A stretch of DNA of 64,000 bases, from positions 82,748,154 through 82,812,153 of the forward strand of contig NC_071391.1 in NCBI RefSeq assembly GCF_022682495.2, read 5' to 3'. The notes beneath the pieces were generated by a model. The model was given only the letters and a program-made list of their open reading frames with translations. It did not search any database and was not told the DNA's origin. The stretch's first letter is position 1. Each line of letters starts with the position of its first letter. Position numbers and translations under genes: made by a program. The stretch is from Desmodus rotundus (taxonomy: Eukaryota > Chordata > Mammalia > Chiroptera > Phyllostomidae). Positions 9,601 to 22,809 of the stretch are shown here, one piece after another.

Positions 9601-11818
9601 TCTGCAGCTCTAAAAGCTCCCTCTATCTCTCCTATGTTCAACTCAGTATGCCTGATTTTTTTTTTTTTTTTTTTTACTGCTGCAATTTTATATTGATAGC
9701 CAAAGTCATTCTGGGAAGGAAAAAAAGCTGTTGAAAGCTTCCAGATCATAACTAGTTTTCTACTACATACTTTTTTGGGGGACTTACAGGTTTGGAGAGA
9801 AGATGGCTTTTATCCTTCAGAACCTGTTTTTGTTCCAGTACCAGGGACCAGTGAAGAAGATGGTGGGGTTCTTCTTTCTGTGGTGATAACTCCCAACCAG
9901 GTAAATGTATTTCCCTGTCACTAGTCAGAAAGAAAAGTAACACTGGGCCTTGTGAGGGTTACATTTAGTGATGCCATTGATAGTTTAGTTTACTTCCCAT
10001 TGTGCCACCTTCTCTCTCTTCTTCCTTTCCTTATTATTTGTGTACCCTTTTAATCATAATCCATACTTTTTATTGTTTTAAATTTCTATTTATAGAGCTA
10101 CAATAATTTCACTTTGCATAAGAATGCATTTGCAAACTACTTTCATACATTTTATCTTATTTAGTCACCAGAACAACTTTGTGGGATACCATTTACACGT
10201 GTGGAATTTATAAGTGAAGGAAGTTGAAAGAGAATTGTAATAGATCCCATGGTAGTAAAGCCAGTATTTCATTTAAGTCTTCTGTCTTCTTGTCTAATAT
10301 TCATACCATCATCTGTGCTGCCAATTTCAATTGAGTGACACAAAAGTCTAATGTGGTAAGCCCCGATCTGGTAGCTCAATAATATCTAACTTCTCATTTA
10401 GGGCAATCTTGTGGCAAATAGGTTCCCCTGAGTACTAGTTTTTTAAAGAATTTATTTATTAATTTATTTTTAGAGAGAAGGGAAGGAGAAACAGAGGGAG
10501 AGAAACAACCACTGGCCTCTTATACAACCCCCAACCGAGGACCTGGCCTGCAACACAGGCATGTGTCCTGACCAGGAATCAAACACGCAGCCTTTTGGTT
10601 TGTGGGACAATGCCCAACCCGCCGAGCCACGTCAGTCAGGGATGAGTACCAGTTTTGAGCAACTGTTAGTGGCTGCCTGGTGTGTAGAATTCTAAGCCTT
10701 TTAAAGGGTTTGGTGAGAAATGTGCTCTGATGAATCTGTCAGGTCTGCCATGGGCTTAGGAGGGGTTAGTCCTCATCCTGTGGACTTACCACTCCTGTAA
10801 TTATACCTGGGCAGATCTCAGTCTGCCTGGCAATGCTACGTTTGAACAGCTCTAAATCAACACAAATGGAGGCACTTCTTTCTTTCTTTTTTTCACATTT
10901 TTTATTGTTGTTCAAGTACAGTTGTCTCCATTTTCCCTCCACTACTCCCCCCCGCCCCAGCCATCCCCACTTCCTACCCTTGATCCTACCCTGCTTTGGT
11001 TTTGTCCATGTGTCCTTTATATATGTTCCTGAAAACCCTTCCCCCTTTTCCTCTCATTATCCCCTCCTTTTTTTCTTTTTTAAAAAAATCCTCACCTGAG
11101 GACATTTTTTTCATTGCTTTTAGAGGGAAGAGGGGAGAGAAAGAGGACGAGAGAGAGAGGGAGAAAAAGGGAGGAGAAAGAGAGGGAGAGAGAAACACTG
11201 ATCGGTTGCTTTCTTGTATGAGCTCGACCAGGGAGGGCAAGCGCCCTGACTGGGGATCAAACTTGCAACCCAGGCATGTGTCCTGACTTGGAATTGAACC
11301 CACAATCTTTTGGTCCATGGGGAGACGCTCCAACCAATGGAGCCACGCCAGCGAGGGCTAGAAGCATTTCAAATTTGGAAGAAAGAATTTCTGTGTCTCA
11401 GGAAATTGAAAAGAGGCTGATAAATCCTTAAAAAGAGATCCTCTTAAGGTGATTGATATAAACAATGTAATTTTTTCACTCTAGGTATAAACTTCATCCC
11501 TAATTTCCTTTCAGTCCAATTCAGCCTTTCAGCAAATGTTTAGTAAGTGGAGAGGCAAGGCAGTATGCTGGGTGCCAGGCATAGACATGAAGATGCATAA
11601 GATATGATCTCTCCCTTAGGAATTTTAGAGACCAGTAGAGGAGAGGCATATTTTTGATAGGAAAAAAAAAAGGATAACTTTCAGTATTGTCTTTTCTTTT
11701 CTAGAATAAAAGCAATTTCCTTCTAGTCTTGGATGCCAAGAACTTTGATGAACTGGGACGAGGAGAGGTGCCTGTGCAAATGCCTTATGGGTTTCATGGC
11801 ACCTTCGTCACCATGTGA
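478..11818 (+). CDS. BCO2: Beta-carotene oxygenase 2, C-terminal part (last five coding exons; 5' part lies outside the window)
   Basis: Spliced CDS joining 478-645, 8378-8515, 9092-9274, 9790-9900 and 11705-11818. All introns are GT/AG and every exon boundary is phase 0; together they encode 237 residues to a TGA stop. Family knowledge: BCO2 is a mitochondrial non-haem iron dioxygenase that cleaves carotenoids eccentrically (9',10'), and the family fold is a seven-bladed beta-propeller whose iron is held by four histidines. Seen here: the [11 protein letters not shown] motif in the first exon carries the third iron-ligand His, and PYGFHGTF near the C terminus carries the fourth. [10 protein letters not shown] is typical of BCO2. 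The gene runs toward PTS on the same strand, with 3.8 kb between its stop and the PTS ATG. No frameshift or stop is present, so the visible part looks functional. The alternatives BCO1 and RPE65 are less likely because exon-by-exon wording and the PTS neighbour fit BCO2. The exons are probably human exons 8-12 (inference). Confidence 0.95.
646..1379 (+). other. BCO2 intron, left part, no recognisable feature
   Basis: AT-rich intron sequence after the first visible exon. I see no exon, RNA gene or clearly classifiable repeat. A short GT run also lies upstream of the exon near 337-352. Confidence 0.5.
1380..1735 (-). mobile_element. Old L1 ORF2 fragment, antisense in BCO2 intron
   Basis: The plus strand carries typical antisense L1 ORF2 wording (CCAGTACCATA, and a segment ending GTGTTGAATGTAAGTGGCATCC). 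It is heavily mutated with no open frame, so this is a 5'- and 3'-truncated ancient copy. The subfamily cannot be assigned by eye. Confidence 0.6.
1745..2375. repeat. Interspersed repeat remnant (tentative L1 3' region)
   Basis: The wording is that of a widespread mammalian repeat (GAACCAATATTGATAC, then CAGAATGTCATATAGTTGGA, then CTTTCAGTGACTGAATGG). I believe it is an old L1-associated 3' region but cannot fix family or orientation. RepeatMasker would decide. Confidence 0.4.
2599..4505 (-). mobile_element. HAL1-type (half-L1) retroelement, copy A
   Basis: Read on the minus strand, a ~0.65 kb 5'UTR (4505 to ~3850) leads into L1 ORF1-like coding sequence. The ORF1 C-terminal domain ([17 protein letters not shown] at ~3330-3280, [14 protein letters not shown] at ~3140-3100) is followed directly by a ~370-bp 3' region ending CAATAAAATATAT with an AATAAA signal. 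No ORF2 (endonuclease/reverse transcriptase) lies between ORF1 and the 3' end, which defines half-L1 elements. ORF1 is broken by at least one frameshift near 3160. Its 5'UTR resembles copy C (5974-7257), not copies B or D. A non-autonomous element presumably mobilised in trans by L1 (inference). Confidence 0.65.
4506..5973 (-). mobile_element. HAL1-type element, copy B (truncated at both ends)
   Basis: On the minus strand the 5'UTR fragment (5973-~5600) and ORF1 N-terminal region (~5590-5400) are separated from the ORF1 C-terminal region (4954-4607, with [17 protein letters not shown] and [13 protein letters not shown]) by a Ves SINE at 5189-5400. Its 5'UTR wording matches the complete element at 25769-28304. 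The 3' ~340 bp present in copies A and D are missing at the 4506 junction, and the 5'UTR stops at 5973 where copy C begins. Confidence 0.6.
5189..5400 (-). mobile_element. Ves-type SINE inside HAL1 copy B
   Basis: Complete bat tRNA-derived SINE in reverse orientation: T/A-rich tail at ~5189-5215, purine-rich GAGGGAGAAAGAGAGGG body, then GAGCCACACCAGCCAGGGCT at the head. It splits HAL1 copy B ORF1, so it inserted after that element. Confidence 0.85.
5974..6486 (-). pseudogene. L1/HAL1 ORF1 protein, N-terminal fragment (open 3'-truncated frame)
   Basis: About 170 codons stay open from an ATG at 6486. The N-terminal half is charged and coiled-coil-like ([19 protein letters not shown]). It is followed by the RRM region ([20 protein letters not shown]) of L1 ORF1p, the trimeric RNA-binding chaperone of LINE-1. 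The frame leaves element homology at ~5974 and runs into copy B sequence before stopping, so the C-terminal RNA-binding domain is absent. Not expected to be functional. Confidence 0.65.
5974..7257 (-). mobile_element. HAL1/L1 5' half, copy C (youngest-looking)
   Basis: On the minus strand the element starts near 7254 with GGAGAACCAAGATGGCGGC, a typical L1-like 5' end. It has a CpG-rich 5'UTR of ~760 bp and enters ORF1 at 6486. The copy stops at ~5974 inside ORF1, losing the C-terminal domain and 3' end. Sequence decay is clearly less than in A, B or D (open frame, retained CpGs). Without the 3' end, a full L1 and a HAL1 cannot be told apart. Confidence 0.6.
7269..7423 (-). mobile_element. Ves-type SINE, partial, with 11-bp target-site duplication
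   Basis: Reverse-oriented SINE body (GGGAGGGGGAGACAGAGAAAG, then CTCACTGGGGATCGAACCC, the B box in reverse). It lacks the CCAGCCAGGGCT head, so it is 5'-truncated. The perfect duplication AGTATTTTAAA at 7258-7268 and 7424-7434 shows it is an insertion of its own next to the HAL1 5' end. Confidence 0.8.
7465..8065 (-). repeat. LTR-like interspersed repeat (tentative)
   Basis: On the minus strand the segment ends with AATAAAATCACTTTATT-type wording and an A-run, as expected of an LTR polyadenylation region. The rest (GGGGGTCCCTAAGACCACC and following) looks like an old solo LTR. No coding sequence is seen. Ends and family could not be fixed. Confidence 0.35.
8378..8515 (+). CDS. BCO2: BCO2 coding exon
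   Basis: 138 bp, 46 codons, phase 0/0. The acceptor ends CCTGAACAG and the donor is GTAGGC after GGCAAG. The translation begins [16 protein letters not shown] and includes [13 protein letters not shown], matching the BCO2 propeller region. It is too short to stand out as an open frame and was found by family wording and splice phase. Confidence 0.93.
8516..9091 (+). other. BCO2 intron without recognised features
   Basis: Intron between two BCO2 exons. I see no repeat that I can name and no open frame of interest. The neighbouring introns 9275-9789 (with a poly-T run near 9658-9675) and 9901-10429 are likewise featureless. Confidence 0.5.
9092..9274 (+). CDS. BCO2: BCO2 coding exon
   Basis: 183 bp, 61 codons, phase 0/0. 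The acceptor is a T-run ending TTTTAG and the donor is GTAATG. The translation starts [18 protein letters not shown] and contains [19 protein letters not shown] and VDVVNKT, all characteristic of BCO2. Confidence 0.94.
9790..9900 (+). CDS. BCO2: BCO2 coding exon
   Basis: 111 bp, 37 codons, phase 0/0. The acceptor ends GACTTACAG and the donor is GTAAAT after CCCAACCAG. It encodes [16 protein letters not shown] and SVVITPNQ, a propeller-blade segment conserved through the carotenoid oxygenase family. Confidence 0.94.
10443..10641 (-). mobile_element. Ves-type SINE in last BCO2 intron
   Basis: Reverse-oriented complete SINE with an AT-rich tail (ATTTATTTATTAATTTATTT), purine-rich body and GAGCCACGTCAGTCAGGG head. 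Near-perfect 13-bp target-site duplication: GAGTACTAGTTTT at 10430-10442 and GAGTACCAGTTTT at 10644-10656 (one mismatch). Confidence 0.88.
10894..11080 (-). mobile_element. Bat L1 3' end, strongly 5'-truncated
   Basis: The minus strand ends CAATAAAAAATGTG with a polyadenylation signal. The preceding C/T-rich plus-strand wording (AGTACAGTTGTCTCCATTTT) matches the 3' tail shared with the HAL1 copies here. It abuts a SINE at 11084. Confidence 0.55.
11084..11359 (-). mobile_element. Ves-type SINE with palindromic tail motif
   Basis: Reverse-oriented SINE: A/T tail, then TCCTCACCTGAGGA (a 6-bp stem palindrome), an expanded GA-rich body (11123-11190) and the head ending GCCACGCCAGCGAGGGCT. The open frames over the GA-rich tract on both strands are low-complexity artefacts. 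Confidence 0.82.
11515..11640 (+). repeat. L2-like fragment (tentative)
   Basis: Wording such as GTATGCTGGGTGCCAGGCATAG followed by GATCTCTCCCTTAGGAATTT is the common L2 'gene-wide' motif. Short and old; it lies just before the BCO2 terminal exon. Confidence 0.45.
11705..11818 (+). CDS. BCO2: BCO2 terminal coding exon
   Basis: 114 bp including TGA, phase 0. The acceptor ends TTTTCTAG. It encodes [14 protein letters not shown], then [13 protein letters not shown] with the fourth iron-ligand His, and stops six residues after that His. The last residues (GTFVTM) lie beyond the catalytic His, so small changes there need not affect activity. Confidence 0.94.
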   Translation, partial: NKSNFLLVLDAKNFDELGRGEVPVQMPYGFHGTFVTM

Positions 11819-12451
11819 TGGAAGAACCGCAGGGTTTGGGATCTAGGTTTCAAATGAATGTGCTCTGTACAAGAGAGAGACCAAAAAGGCCACCTTACCT
11901 TCCAAGCCATAAACATCTGGTTTTTAAATTTCTGTTAAAAACAGAATACAGGAGATAATTATGGCTTTATATTTTCTTAGGGCTTTTTCTTGAAGACATT
12001 AAGCAAGTGTTGATACAACCTCTTGAAGAGAATTTTAAATTTGTATTTATTGGATATATCTTCTTCTAGGTAACAAGAATACATGAAAGAAAAACTAGAA
12101 CTGGGTCATTACCACCACCAGATAGGTGGGTGACAGAGGTCCTTACACTTGGGAGAAGAAATACAAAAAATTGTAGATAGTAGAATATGAATATAGATCT
12201 GAGAATCACGGTTTTTTTTGTTTTTTGTTTTTCCTATCACAGCCTACCTGTTACCACTGGTCCTTAGGTCCTCACAGAGGACAGGAAGCCAGCTGTGTCA
12301 TGCTCGATGGCTTCTTTTAAACTGGCTGTTTCTCTGCAGCCGTGGTTGAAGCACCCTCTACCATCTCTCACCCTGCCCTCAAGTCAGCCTTGGCAGTGTT
12401 GTTTTGAAGGACACAGCTAAAATCTGGCATTTTTCCTAATCTCCGGGTATA
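11819..12451 (+). other. BCO2 3'UTR and downstream sequence
   Basis: Non-coding after the BCO2 stop. No AATAAA close to the stop was seen; the 3' end is therefore not fixed. An AATAAA at 13789-13794 is too far away and lies in apparent repeat sequence. Confidence 0.4.
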
Positions 12452-12632
12452 TACCATATTTTGCCGTGTATACTGAGCGGTTTTTTGCCCAAATTTTTGA
12501 GGAAAAATGAGGATGCTCATTATACATGGGTATAATGATTACATACCATGAGCATGATAATGGGTATAATAATCCTGTATATAATGGGCACAAAACCATA
12601 GGTATGCATTATACATGGCAAAATATGATAGT
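12452..12632. mobile_element. Short terminal-inverted-repeat DNA element (MITE-like)
   Basis: About 180 bp with imperfect inverted ends: left TACCATATTTTGCCGTGTAT, right complement TATCATATTTTGCCATGTAT, with further match into ATACTG/ATAATG. The interior also has self-complementary TATACATGGGTATAATG wording. No coding capacity. The ends sit at TA-rich sequence, which could be a TA duplication (mariner-like), but this is not certain. The family is not named. Confidence 0.6.
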
Positions 12633-14259
12633 TCTTCAGAGATTAATGAAAAATCGGTGGTTCTTCATTTAGTTGGGCAACAGGTGGCACCAGAACCCAT
12701 TTAATCTTCACATTTCTAAACCCCACCAGTTTTCACTAATAGCACAAGTCAGCCTAGGTCTGTCACTTAAACCACACTCTTGACAACACCCTCAAAATCC
12801 CTTGTTCCCTTTTCCTTCGGTTATACTCCTTCCCTCCACTGAATTCCAGTCCCGGGCCAATTAAACCTTCCATGCTCCCTCTGGATGTTGTATATTGCTG
12901 TAGAACGCCCCAACATGTCCTTCGGGAGCAAATGTGAATTCATGATTAGGCTCCCTGCACACAGTCCTGGACCAATATAGTTTCTTCTCAATTTTCTTTA
13001 GGATTTTTGTAAACATCACAAACCCTACCTCTTTGGTGAAGTGTTCCATGCAGACAGATGCCACATATGAAGGTTTACATTGTGACAGTAAAGTAAAAGT
13101 TCTAAGTTTTGTGTTTGGGTTAGTGAGACACAGCACAGTAGCAGGTACACAATGGCAAGAAGATGCCTAAACTGAACTTGATAATATAACAGATGTGGGA
13201 GCTTAGAGGCTGAGGTAATCATAAGAACATAAATCCGCTGATATCTCACAGAAGTCCTCAAAAAGGCATGGTCCTCCCCCAGAGAAGACAGGGAGGTTTG
13301 ATCTTATCTGGGTCTGAAGGATGAAGGAAACTCTAGTTGACATCTGGGAAGTACACAGATCTGATCATGTCTTTCCTCTGTTTATAAACCTTTACTCCAC
13401 CCTATTACATGGGGAGTGAGGTTCAAACATATAAAGGTTAGTAATATAATCATAAGAATTTGACCCAAGGATGCCTGAATTCTGCCTTGGCCCTGCCATC
13501 TATGAGGTTCTTGAAGAAGACAAAAGGGATCAATGATATTTTATAATCTAGGTGCATATGCTTAGTAACCCAATGCAGAAAGTTTGGGTAAAACTGAGTG
13601 AGCATATAACTAAGGCTCAAAGCCTAGGCAGGGACTCTTCCTCTCCCTAAGCCCAACTCTCACTGGCCAGTGTCCAGACACTCAAGGGATATGTGGTCCA
13701 CAAGTGAGGGAAAAAGGAATTAGGGTCCACCCTAGTGACCTTGTCTTAACTAATTATGTCTGCAAAAACTCTATTTCCACTATTTCCAAATAAAGTTATA
13801 TTGTGAGGTACTGGGGGTTTGGACTTTAATATACTAATTTTGGGGGAGTAGAATTCAACTGGTGATGGGATCACTGAGGGTGAATTGGGTGAGTATCTTT
13901 ATATAGAATTAGCTTTAATAAAAAAAAAGTTTTAGAGCAAGAACCGCAAATTCAATGATATATTTTAGTAAAGCAAATAGGTAAAATAATTTCTCAGAAA
14001 TTCCTTCTATTTCTTACCTTTTATTTTGATTTTTTAAAACTTTTTTTGAATGAGTACAGTGTTTGTGTAACCACTGACTGTTTGAGTATCTCTGATGTAG
14101 TCAATGCCAGGGAAATATTGTTTATAGCATAAGTGATCTTGGTTAAGTCATTCACTTATCTGGGCCTGTACTTTTCTATCTGTATAGATATTTTCTATAT
14201 TAAATATCTGAAGTTTATAATTCTTTGAAGTTCTTTCTTTACAGCACAAAGGGGAGATG
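12633..14259. other. BCO2-PTS intergenic stretch
   Basis: No exon seen. A probable old repeat lies at ~13720-13860 (GGTACTGGGGGTTTGGACTTTAA wording). The minus-strand open frames at 12861-13261 have no recognisable domain and are treated as chance. Confidence 0.45.
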
Positions 14260-14271
14260 AGAAACATTTTT

Positions 14272-14487
14272 TAAAAAGATTTTATTTACTTAACTTTAGA
14301 AAGAGGAGAAGGGAGGAAGAAAGTGAGAAACATCAGAGTGCAAGAGATACATGACTGGTTGACTCTCTCACGCCCCGAACCTGGGACCTGGCCTGCAACA
14401 AAGGCATGTGCTCTGACTGGGAATCGAACAGGCGATCTTTCAGTTCAGAGGCTGGCGCTCAATCCACTGAGCACACCAGCCAGGGCT
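14272..14487 (-). mobile_element. Ves-type SINE with 12-bp target-site duplication
   Basis: Complete reverse-oriented SINE: tail AAAAAGATTTTATTTAC, purine-rich body, B box as GGGAATCGAAC, head GCACACCAGCCAGGGCT. The perfect duplication AGAAACATTTTT flanks it at 14260-14271 and 14488-14499. Confidence 0.92.
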
Positions 14488-14749
14488 AGAAACATTTTTG
14501 AAAAATGTGTGAAGAATGTTTGCTACATAGCATATAAATAATTTAATGCAGGACTAACAATATATAGCTGGAGACCTGAGACATTTGAGAGAAATTACCT
14601 TTGGGGCTTATATTTCCCATTTCATCTATCCTTCCCAGTGCCTACAACAGTTCCAGCCTCACAGTAGATATTCAGTAAATATTTCATGAAAACATGAATG
14701 GAAGAAAAAGGTGACATGGTACTGGCGCCAGTAGGTTGTGTGGATATTC

Positions 14750-14838
14750 CTCCCATCCAAGTACTAATCAGGCCCGACTCTGCTTAGCTTCCGAGATCAG
14801 ACGAGATCGGGCGCGTTCAGGGTGGTATGGCCGTAGAC
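14750..14838 (-). pseudogene. 5S rRNA retropseudogene, 3'-truncated and tailless
   Basis: Read on the minus strand from 14838, the sequence follows vertebrate 5S rRNA almost base for base: GTCTACGGCCATACCACCCT, through the internal-promoter A box AGCTAAGCAGAGTCGGG, to TACTTGGATGGGAG at 14750. It keeps about 89 of ~120 nt; the 3' part and the C-terminal stem are missing, so it cannot fold as full 5S rRNA. Only a few substitutions are evident. A perfect 14-bp duplication (plus strand GTGTGGATATTCCT) flanks it at 14738-14751 and 14839-14852, and there is no poly(A) tail. The copy is therefore retrotransposed, not a member of the 5S array. Whether it is transcribed is unknown. Confidence 0.92.
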
Positions 14839-14852
14839 GTGTGGATATTCCT

Positions 14853-15419
14853 TATGAGCAGGTATGAGTAAATAAGACCCTTTCATTCTGGGGGTGCCTA
14901 CATTTTACCCCGGATTGCTAAAGTGTATGTGTTCACGGGTGCGTGTATCCACATTATGCCAACCCAGAGTAATAAATGATTTCATGCATGCGTGTGCATG
15001 AGGACAGCTTGAGAATTTTCCTTAGCAAGAATCTTTAAAAACAGTCCAAAGGGAGTATCATCTCTGAAAGCCACGTAGTCCGGCACTTGCCCTGGAATTC
15101 CTGCTCCTTTTATGCTAAGACGACTGGCCCTTGGGTTTTTCTGAGTAACCAGCTACTGGGGGGTTTCTATTGTAGTCCAGAGCTTTCTAGAAGCGAATGG
15201 GAGAAGCGGCTCACAGAAGTCCCTCTGGGACCCAAAGTGTACCCGGAGTGACGTGACCTCAGGCTGAACAGAAATAAAAATCGACATTAAAACCCTAGTC
15301 ATTTGACCGCCGCTAAGCATGCCCACTTCCGCCTGAGTTCTGGCTATCCCACTCCACCAAAAGGCACACCTGTTACCTTCTCCAGGCCGACAGAGGGAGC
15401 AGCCCAGCCGCAGGGTGTA
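14853..15419. other. Upstream flank of PTS promoter
   Basis: Unique-looking sequence that becomes progressively richer in GC and CpG. It holds a GTGACGTGACCTCAGG segment at ~15249 that resembles a CRE half-site region. No gene seen. Confidence 0.4.
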
Positions 15420-15576
15420 GCGGGGAGCGCTTCCAGAGGCGCAGCGCGCACTGCGCAGCCGCTAGGAAGCTCCGCCCAGCGCAGGCCCCACCACATACCT
15501 CACCGCGAGCCTCAACGCAGTCCCCGCCGTCCGCAGAGAGAGGAGGTACCTGCCGCGCGCGCGGGCTTTTAAGGAG

Positions 15577-21630
<6,054 letters not shown>

Positions 21631-21883
21631 CAGCCTTTATAGGTTAATACTATAGAAGGGTTTAATTTCTTTCCAAATTTGAAAAATATCTTTATCTCCT
21701 TGGGATATTAAGAAGTGATAATTATTGCACATCCACATTGTATTCTGAAGTGCCTCATTTATTGAAATCATTGTGAGTAAAACTTGTTTAAATTCAAATA
21801 TATTTTAAAACCAAATAGGTAGTTTATCCTGAGTATTGTTTAGAGAGTCTGTTTTGTATAGATTAAAAATCACTTCATTTCAG

Positions 21884-22066
21884 CCCTGACCAGTGTGGCT
21901 TGGTTGGACATTTTCCCACGAAACAAAGGTCGCCAATTTGATTCCAGTCAGGACACATGCCGATGTTGCGTATTCGGTTTCTGGTCAGGGCTCATATGAG
22001 AGACAACTGATCAGTGTTTCTGTTCCTCTCTCCCTCACTCCCCTCTCTCTAAAAATTAAAACAAAG
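21884..22066 (+). mobile_element. Ves-type SINE in the PTS 3'UTR region, 14-bp duplication
   Basis: Sense-oriented SINE (CCCTGACCAGTGTGGCTTGG head, CT-rich body, short A-rich tail). The perfect duplication TCACTTCATTTCAG lies at 21870-21883 and 22067-22080. It lies 250 bp after the PTS stop, so it is in the 3'UTR if either downstream polyadenylation signal is used. Confidence 0.93.
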
Positions 22067-22783
22067 TCACTTCATTTCAGCAAAATGTTTTGGTGTAGAA
22101 CTGTTTGAAAGAAGAAACAATCTTTTTGTTTTTCCATTGTCTTGTTGTTAGTATTCGTTTTTTTTTCTGGTCTAATATAAATAGCAGAAGTGTTTATAAG
22201 ACTTATAATAGGTGAATCTTCTATAAAATTAAAAGGCGTAACCACAAAGTCTGGAAACAGATTTCTTAATAGATTGAACTCTTTGATTACTTCTTTTAGG
22301 ATATGCTATAGGCACAAGTCTATTCAATGAAAATTAGAAACACCGATCATCTAAGGCAATAAATTGTGGATGGATGTACAGAATTAATGGAAATGCTACC
22401 TCTGCACATTGTTCATTGCAATTTTGCATAGCTTATTATTGAAATATGCATTCCTAGTGAGGAATAGCACATGGAACATCTCATAGAATATTAGTGAAAT
22501 TATTATTATGTATATTTGTTTATGTTTCCAAGCCTTATGGTGATGTGAACAGTTTTAACTCAGAAGACAAAGCAGGAACCACAAATCCCATTATTATTAT
22601 TATCATGTTAATTATTAACTGTTAACTATCCTATACCCACTTTTGTAAAAGAAGTGTCTGTTTGTTTCACTTTTTATGGAGTCCCAGAGATCTCCCTGCT
22701 TTGCTTTCTCCCTCCTCCCTAATGCATCACCAATGAATTTCATGTAACCCCATTACGTCTCCTCCTTTGATTGTAATGTATAA

Positions 22784-22789
22784 AATAAA
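22784..22789 (+). terminator. Candidate PTS polyadenylation signal
   Basis: AATAAA followed by a T/G-rich stretch (TTTGTTGGGATTTTGTTTTC) about 40 bp later. A second AATAAA at 22358-22363 is an alternative. Use of either would give a 3'UTR of 0.75-1.2 kb that includes the SINE. Confidence 0.45.
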
Positions 22790-22809
22790 GTGCAAAACTG
22801 TCATTTTCT

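Noticed and set aside
10833..11333. Open frames on both strands across the GA/CT-rich stretch
   Set aside because: Low-complexity SINE and L1 tail sequence.
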